From Neoechinorhynchus agilis (lineage: Eukaryota; Acanthocephala): 64,000 nt of DNA. This document shows, piece after piece, positions 56,669 through 64,000 of this stretch. Both the position numbers and the translations under genes were made by a program. The first letter of the stretch is position 1. The number at the start of each line of letters is the position of its first letter. The stretch spans positions 3,782,001-3,846,000 of the forward strand of contig CM121343.1 in the NCBI GenBank assembly GCA_051530055.1. Direction: 5' to 3'. The notes beneath the pieces are model-generated. The model worked only from the letters and a program-made list of their open reading frames with translations, did no database searches and was not told the origin of the DNA.

Positions 56669-57082
56669 TTACTTAATTTGATAAAACTGCCACAGCTTGA
56701 AGTGGCAAACGTAATGCTTTGAATTATTTTAAAGGAATATTTTATAAAGTAGAGAAAACCAATCACATACACAAATCCATCACGATTAGTGGCATACCGT
56801 TCTTTTCTTGGTATATTTCTTTTTGTTGCAAACAGGACTGCTGACTGACGAATAGGAAAAAATCCTGCATTCATCACATTTCACAAGTCGTTTGCCTTTT
56901 AGTTTATGGTACTCATTTGGCCATCCGAACATGAGGTTTCCATTGGAAGCCCCAGGAGATTCCATGTGACAACTCTCGAGGTCATATATAAGCCTTTCAG
57001 TTTCTGTCAAAGTGCTCATCTTTTCAGCGTATTTTCGCTCAATTGATGAAAAACTGTCTTTGCTGTTTTTATCCACACTCAT
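56669..57082 (-). CDS. Eaf6/MEAF6-like subunit of histone acetyltransferase complexes
   Basis: The main exon 57082-56798 encodes residues 1-95. It either reads on to a stop at 56786 or splices (gtatgcc ... gtggcag) to 56686-56669, giving 98-100 residues. After a coiled-coil-like start come ETERLIYDLESCHME, GNLMFGWPNEYHKLKGK and ECRIFSYSSVSSP, the same order as the Eaf6 signature (LE..IY.LE..YL, GN...GW, RIFS.SS). The tail is basic (CNKKKYTKKRT). Established role: small shared subunit of NuA4 and MOZ/HBO1-type acetyltransferases in the nucleus. The length is shorter than human MEAF6 (about 190) but fits invertebrate forms with reduced tails. The assignment is by motif order. Confidence 0.65.
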
Positions 57083-59968
57083 CTAAAATGCTAGTCTTTT
57101 TGAAAGTGTGTCGAAACCGAGAAGGTATTTCATGAACGCGATGATATAGTAAGAAAGCAGTACAATGCATTTTGTGTTGCTCTCATAAATACAAGCACAA
57201 AAAAGCGGATTAAAGAATAAAAATGATTTACTGAAAACGTATAAAGTTGATTTAGTAAATTATGACTTGGAAAAACCATTTTTTCTCTGCCTAATGCTAA
57301 CGCTGCCTAGATTCATTTATTGCGCAGCATGTCTTTTCTTAAAAATCCAGAAAATGCATTTTCACTTCCAAACATTATTTTAGTCTAAAAAATTATTCAC
57401 ATTAACACTTTAGGTTTAAAATCTTATTATATTGAAGAAAATCAATTCAAATATCCAATTGGGTCCAATATAAATGATGTTACATTGCAATACCAGCGAT
57501 TTCAATCGATTGTGTATTTTCATTGATTTATTAGCAATAGATAATTTGCACTTTCTGGTGATGATTTATGCAATTAATGACTAATTTTCCAGTCGTATCG
57601 AAGACGCTAAACAAGATTTCTGCAACGAAAATCTGTAAAATTAACATTTTTATACCTACTAGTTTCCAAAAAATCGCAAGACGTTTTAAAGCTCTTTTTG
57701 CTTAGTGGGTTTACCAGACTGTGTGGAATCCTTTTGAACAAATATTCGCTAAGAGAGTACTCTTTAACAAGTACATTGACGACCCTTTTAGAGTTTAGAA
57801 TTAAATTTATTTGCCCTTTTACAACGATGTCTCGGACTACCCATTGTGGAAATAAGAATCCAATTTTATTTTCTACATCTAATTCAATAACATATTCGTT
57901 GATAAAGCTCAACGAAAAAATGTCTTATCTGGTAAATAAATGCTTTTATGGCTTTTAAAGCTTACATTAAAGTAAGTTTCGTATCACGCTTTAATAGATT
58001 TGAATTTAAAACTGCAAAATGTTATCTCTATTTTTAAAGGTAACCAGCATTTTTCATCGACTTTTAGCTGTAAGATCAGTCGAACAAGCATCGTACCCAC
58101 AGTAATCACAATTCTTTTATTTCGTTCACAAATTTTAAAATTTCCGAACTTTCTCCTGGATGGAATCATAGGAAAAAAACCAGCCAAGGATTCACCAAAT
58201 CCAACAATGCTCAATAAATTTCTTTTTTACGACACAGCTACAAATGTGGCGGTGGAGAAAAATTATATATAAAAGAATGACTTTAATTGAAATATTTCGC
58301 CAATCACACTGGACTTCTTCAGTCAATTATCTAAAAGGCAATTTGGCAACCTCATTGTCTTATCAAAAGGTATCCTCAACTTTAGGGAATAATCTGTCTT
58401 ATTTCCCTCGAAGGTATTGGCTCCCTGAGTGAACACGGATTTGATAATAACACGTTCAATCTTATGGTCATTGCCCGTTAATGACAAATACTGACAAACC
58501 TTAAAATATATTTTTAAAGTTCAGACTGTGCTTTCTTTATTTTTCTTATATATGCGTCATATTTAAAATCCAGCGACTTTTAAACTAGAGACAGCTTTGA
58601 ATTCGAATATAATATCTTAAAATCTAAAAAATACGTTTTTATGTACTCATTGCTATCACTTTACAAAGATGAAAAGTAACTTTATAAATATTATACTTCT
58701 TTTTAAATAGTGTCTTGAAAACGATTAATTTTATCGGCGGTAAAAAATACCACTCTTTTATTTGATATTAATTAAAATTATAAATTGAGTCCTTGTTCGC
58801 AAAAACATTTTTATAATACATAGCAAGATTAAAATACTCGCTTATCCCGAGAGCTAAGCAAAATTGAACGAGCTCAAAAACAAAAATAACGAAGATGATC
58901 GAGCTAGACAGCACCAAATATTACCGTTTATATCGATTAATTTGATATAATTCCAGTGCAAAATGTAATTGCATCGAAAAAATCGATGGATGCCTTAATC
59001 ACTGAGTCTTTCATTTGCGAATTTTTCTCTTGGAATTTTTAGTACCTCAAAAGTAAATTTCCACCAACAACTTCAATCAAATTTCGTCTATTTATGAGCT
59101 TCCTTTAAAAAGGTATATTTTATTTAAAAAGAGGGCTCTTTATAAATTAAAGCGGCTGAGATCCGTACATTTCAGGATCTAAAGTTTTGATTTAAAAATT
59201 AACATTCTTCTATTTTTTTAATAATAAAACCGTACCCCAATCTCTTGTTTCATGCAATCGCATTTTATTCAATTCAATTGTTGTTTGAAAATTGAATTAT
59301 TTATGAGAAACAAACAACTCAATTATTGTCCGATGTAATTGAATTTAGAGACAGGAATGATAGTCGTATTTCTTGCAATTCGATAAATTCGAAAAATGAC
59401 CGATTTAAGAAATTAATCTTATTATCAAAATGCTATTAAAGCGACGTAATAAATGGGTTTGGGCGCTTTTTTAACTATAATTTAAGGAATCTTCACGGTT
59501 TTCTTCAAAGCCATTCTAAATTGTGTTAAATTGACATTGACAAAGGTGCATATAAGTTCCGAAAGATCGACTGCAAAACTAAAGGAAGACTTACATTAAA
59601 AATCGGATCATTACAATTTGTTGAACAGACCTTTACCACATTTTAGGTGAGTGTCCGTGCCTAGAAACCGAGTGTTTTTTTGAGAAACCAGGTTAAAAGC
59701 AAAAGATGCATTTCACCTGCCATCAGGGCAAAGTCATTCTATTGAAAAGCAACGCCATTCAAAAGCATCCACCAGGTCAAAATAGAGGCGTGTCGAGTCT
59801 TAGTTGGAAGGATACCACGATTCAAAAGATTGCATCGTCATGATGATTTCCGCTGACAAAATGGAATATTTACCCTATTCAAAAGTTCTCATAGTTACTA
59901 AAGTGTTGAATACACGCGACCATTTCTTTATACATATCAAGAAAATCCATCAGGATGGTAAATATTGA
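57083..59968. other. 2.9 kb AT-rich sequence; two weak minus frames at 57607-57912 and 57984-58214
   Basis: The minus frame 57607-57912 reads SFINEYVIELDVENKIGFLF, then PQWVVRDIVVKGQINLILNS, which has the feel of a folded protein, and 57984-58214 reads GESLAGFFPMIPSRRKFG. They could be exons of one unknown minus gene, but no consistent splice joins them. The remainder (58440-59960) holds nothing supported. Confidence 0.25.
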
Positions 59969-60110
59969 ATGGTTGTTGAACATAATCTCGGTTAAAGACT
60001 ACTTGTATTTTCCTCAATAAACAATGACACGGACGAGGCGAGGTTTCCTCTTTCGAACTATTTCATAACACTAAAAGAAATCTTGAGCCGGGATTATGTT
60101 CAAAACCCAT
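59969..60110. mobile_element. MITE, family 4 (second full copy)
   Basis: Ends tggttgttgaacataatctc and ggattatgttcaaaacccat. The middle matches 17984-18120 closely (aaagactacttgtattttcc; ctaaaagaaatcttgagccg). Confidence 0.7.
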
Positions 60111-61104
60111 TTAACATTTCTATATTATTATTAGCATGAACCCCATTCATTTTTTCATTCCTCGCTAACACAAAAAAATATTGAGATCTAAAAATTTCGA
60201 TAACTGAACAATTTCCAGTCAATAATTTGCGAACAAAAACCATAATCCAGTTTCCCCAATATTAAAAAGTTTAAAAAATTCACGCGAAATAACAAATCAG
60301 TTAATAGTTTGAACATATATTGAAGGTTAATTTTTCTGATATCCTGGTGGAATTATGAAATCCTAATTTTGACAAAAAAACATAAAAAAAGATTCGAGTT
60401 TGGCGATAATTTTTCCCTCGGATCGTTGTTGCTGGTGTTGATCATTTATTTTAAAATATTTCGTAAGCTTTTTGCATACCTCTTCAGTTATATCTACAAA
60501 TTAAACTAAAGTCAAAATTGGACTATAGGCGTGGATCTGCGGGTTCGCCAAGCGCCGTCCAGCTGCGGCGATCTAACGTTTTGGTTTTGTTTTGCCAAGA
60601 ATTTTCGGAAGTACTAGGGTATGATTCGCTTTGTTACCCTCCATGGTTCGAATCAAATTCACCCCGACGACAATTCTCGACTTATAAAACGCGCGATTTT
60701 TTCGAACTAATAAAAGGATTGCTGAACAATTTGCTAATAATTTTAGTTTTGATTCTTAGTGTGATAAATTTAAAATGAGCTTATTTTCCGCTCAAATTAT
60801 GGAAATTCGAGATAACCTTTTCCGTTTAAAATCACAAATGTGTCTGAAATGAATTTTTAAAATGCTGACAGAGTTTCCTCTGCAGTTGAATCTATGCCAG
60901 ACTACTTTTTTGAGTTTTAAACTGTATTATTATTGCATATGAGGTTGCGCAAGCAAAAAAAGGTTAAGTTACTTTCATTGAATCTTGACCGAATGTTAAC
61001 ATAACAAATTAAATAAAATTTATTGTGTACACCTATCGTTTTAAAACCTGAGCGGTAACTTGGGCTAAGCTATTACATAATTATCCATTGTGATAAAACG
61101 TGCT
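60111..61104. other. 3' flank of the GRB2-like gene, no other gene seen
   Basis: A plus frame at 60518-60778 is open but without likeness. Confidence 0.4.
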
Positions 61105-62071
61105 TCACCATGGCGTATGAGCAACATATGAAGCAGGAAAGAGACCACTGTGACCGTTGCACTCTCCTAATAAAAATGCTCAAAATGCTTCAATAACTAA
61201 GATATCTTACCCAAGAGCCAGTTGTCGTCATATTGCGAATTAATTTTCACCGTGCATCCACGTTTTAAAGCTATTTCACCATCTTCTTGAGGCTCGAAAT
61301 CGTACAATGCAACTGCATATTGACCCTGTACAGAATTAATAGATAAAAATAAACGACGAACAAAACGTTGCCTTCGTGTTGTGCTGAGGAACGGGATTTG
61401 CTGCATTCGGGGGTTGGAACTGCATTTGAGTCGTCTGTGATCGTTCCGATATCGCTGCTGTAGCACCAGATCGATTTTGGCCAATTAAAAACGTTGGAGA
61501 TTTGACCATGTCTCGTAACGGCAGGTTGTGATTTCTACTGACCGAAGATGTCCGGTGATAATCAATGAGCTCATTAACGGAGTCGAATTTTACAATCCAC
61601 AGAAAATATTTTCCGTTTCCATCCCTTAATACTTTGTAATGCTGGCATGTACCCTCATGTCTAACTATCACGTCAAATTTCATATTCAGATCACAAATGA
61701 CTTACTTGACTGAAATGGAAATATCGCCCGGACTACTTTCACAGTACCGAACCAAAAAAGCACCATCGGGTTGCTTGAACGTGCCGTCCGACCACTGTGC
61801 GAGCAAAATCCTTTCAGCTTGACTACGAGAGGTTTTTCCTGCAAACCACGGGTGAGGCTTTATATCGATATAAGTTTTTGGCACGTAGCCGATGCGTCCA
61901 TGTAATTCCGCCGTATACCAATTCGCATCATCTTCCATTGATATGATCTAAAAACAATTATTCCTCCAAAAAATAACCACGAACAATACAAACCTTGACA
62001 ATCGCTCCCTGGCTAAAACTCAATTCGTCCCGCTCGTTTGCAACAAAATCGTATTTCGCCGCCGCTTGCAT
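61105..62071 (-). CDS. GRB2/SEM-5-like SH3-SH2-SH3 adaptor
   Basis: Five exons, 62071-61994, 61947-61706, 61660-61372, 61325-61211 and 61166-61105, give 261 residues. SH3-1 covers residues 1-56 ([30 protein letters not shown]), the SH2 about 60-155 ([58 protein letters not shown]), SH3-2 about 200-258 ([30 protein letters not shown]). Established role: links tyrosine-phosphorylated receptors to SOS and Ras. Odd points: the FLVRES motif reads FLVRYC; the linker between SH2 and SH3-2 is about 45 residues (GRB2 has fewer than 10), rich in Gln, Ser, Pro; the intron before SH3-2 begins with GC, the only choice that keeps frame. GRB2 is 217 and SEM-5 is 228 residues. Confidence 0.92.
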
Positions 62072-62360
62072 TGTTCAAAAGTCAATTTATGTTTGTGTGT
62101 GTGTTTGATCGCACCAGAATCAGTGTTTGCAGTATTTACTTTGAGTAATCTGAAACTGAGCCGAAATATCATTCAGGTATCCAGTTGTGCCACTTCAAGT
62201 GAAAAATTCAATTTATCAACTGCACCTGAATTCGCGACGTAACAACTCGTTACATTGAAATGAAGATCAGCTAAGGGCATCGTTCTGTTGCACTCCAAAA
62301 CTTAATCTTAAAACCTGCAGAATTAATTTACTTTCTTTTTCTTAGTTTTACCACCTCTCT

Positions 62361-62500
62361 GGAATTTAAGTTCACTAATCTATATTTAACCGATATTTCA
62401 TTTTTCGGATAATTCCGACATTTCCCCCGAGGTTTGCCATTGTTAAAGTGTTTTATTCACGACAAAATATCGGTTAAATAAATTAGTGGATTTAAATCCC
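62361..62500. mobile_element. Palindromic MITE, family 5
   Basis: Arms ggaatttaagttcactaatc...taaccgatattt and aaatatcggttaaataaatt...ggatttaaatcc form an imperfect inverted repeat of about 40 bp with a loop of about 60 bp. Confidence 0.55.
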
Positions 62501-64000
62501 CCGGGGTGGCAAAATTACCAAAAGAAAGTATCTTTTTCGCCGAAGATAATATTAATTTAGTTGAAATAATGTTTGAACCCAGACCGGCATTAAAAATTCT
62601 TCTTAAACTCAAAGAGATCAATGTTAGAGCTATAAGAAAGTGTCTGCGGAAACTAAAATTTCTTTTTCTACTTAAAATTTGAACATTCACGTCACTTTTT
62701 TGTGTTTAAACATTACGAAAGGGATTTCGCCACAGACTTTACCTTAAATCCAACAAAGAATATTTACAAAAAACTCGGCCTACATCCTGAGTGTTTTTAA
62801 AACCCGAAACAAGCAGTTTCCTTCTCCAATACGTGATCATTTCTGTTCTTTTTTACCATGTTCTGAGTTAGTGATTCGAGTATGTACAACAAAGTTCCCA
62901 CGTAGAACACTCGTTTCGAATGAAAGAGTTTCTTGAGTCTCTAGAGCATGCTCCGTTCCTTCTTGAGAAACTTCCTGACAAATATGAGTCCCTTTACAAA
63001 CGCTCACGTAGTCGCTTAGTTTGCTTATTGTCACCTATGGTACAACACTCAAAATGGAGACTTGTGAGAAATAAAAGAAACGCATGTAGCTCAAAGACCT
63101 TTTAGAGAATGTAGAGACTTACAGCTCACTTACAAATCACTTTCTTAACAACGCCAGCCAATCATTGATTATTATAAATTGCATTAAGCGGAGACGCGAG
63201 GAACACTTCAGCGGACGTTTTTCAATATCTTTTACAGGATTCAAATGCCAACATAGACGCATTCAAATATTGGAAAAGCAAAGAGTCCATTAATTAAAAA
63301 AATCAAGAATCTAATTAAATTTGGCCAGAAAAGCTGCGTGAAAGTTTTTTCTACTTGATTTACTATTTGACCAACGAGTAAAATATAAATAGATTGCACA
63401 CTTAATTTCGGAAAAAACCATTGTGTATTTTAATCTAACCAGAAAACGAATGAGAATAGCAAACATGAAGACGATAAAGTACCGTTTTTACTACTAGTTT
63501 TTTTACAGAAATTTAAATGCAAATTTCTTTAATTCGTTTATGAGATGGAGAGAGCGACCCACGGGTGTAGAGGCATCGTTGAATGATTGCTATTTATAGT
63601 GTTAATCGCAAAATGTGGCAATGATTTGTAAGATAGCAGCCTCGCGTCCAGACGAAAAAGACAGTATCGGGACGTATGATAGGAATTTCCAAAAACGAGG
63701 AATAATATTCCGTTCATGTAGATGTGCTGAATGGTGGTTGCTATTTCTTGAAGTACTAAAAAAGTTCCAACTTTACAACATTATGATGTAAGGTGCGAGC
63801 TATTCAAGAGTATAAATTCCCATGCAACTATTCGTTATCTAACAGTAAGTTCAGTCTTACACAAATAATCTTTCTCAATCTGAAACGATTAAAAGCAATG
63901 TCTGTTTGCAGATAATAAATAGATTTTTTATGTGCCGAAATCTTCATAGTTCCAAAGAAGTAGAAAAAAACGGGTGAGGTCGCATAATTCGACCGAGACC
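62501..64000. other. AT-rich right end, no gene seen
   Basis: Near 62502 ggggtggcaaaattaccaaa repeats a word seen at 17858. Short frames at 62457-63105 overlap on both strands. No exon of a gene entering from the right could be supported. Confidence 0.4.

Overview
The window looks like animal nuclear DNA. It has multi-exon genes with very short introns (mostly 41-60 bp, GT-AG, with two likely GC-AG), metazoan signalling and membrane families (GRB2/SEM-5, FARP-type FERM, tetraspanin, R-SNARE, SLC22, FHL-type LIM, ZP domain), tRNA-derived SINEs, palindromic MITEs, LINE fragments and one Ty3/gypsy fossil. Small introns, a SEM-5-like adaptor, a FARP-like FERM protein without an exchange-factor domain, and a secreted ZP protein fit an enoplean (Clade I) nematode. 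No spliced leader or rRNA is present to prove this, and another short-intron invertebrate is possible.

Layout. 0-9 kb: the last exons of an unknown gene (+), a PH-domain gene of the ORP10/11 type with no lipid-binding domain (-), a block of nested palindromes, an R-SNARE (+), SINE copies and an SLC22-like transporter (-). 9-20 kb: LINE tail, MITE, carbonyl-reductase-like SDR (+), unknown basic protein (-), NAP1-like histone chaperone (+), SINEs and MITEs. 20-28 kb: complete tetraspanin (-), 3.2 kb without genes, FERM protein with a proline-rich start (+). 28-36.8 kb: LINE remains, small one-pass membrane protein (-), MITE, secreted ZP-like protein (-). 37-54 kb: repeat-rich accessory region with a 26-copy minisatellite, three near-identical copies of an intronless cysteine-rich gene, a block of reshuffled repeats, a broken Ty3/gypsy element, CR1/Jockey-like and Penelope-like fragments, and a multi-pass membrane protein (-) whose 3' end was copied along with the cysteine-rich gene. 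55-64 kb: three-LIM protein (+), Eaf6-like subunit (-), GRB2-like adaptor (-), and AT-rich sequence with MITEs.

Most host genes are single, unrelated units. The coherent local unit is the triplicated cysteine-rich gene. Each copy has the same RFX-like X-box 72 bp upstream of the start codon, a poly(A) signal just after the stop, and no signal peptide. Exon coordinates were worked out by hand from splice sites, reading phase and family resemblance, so single junctions may be off, but total lengths keep frame in the multi-exon models.
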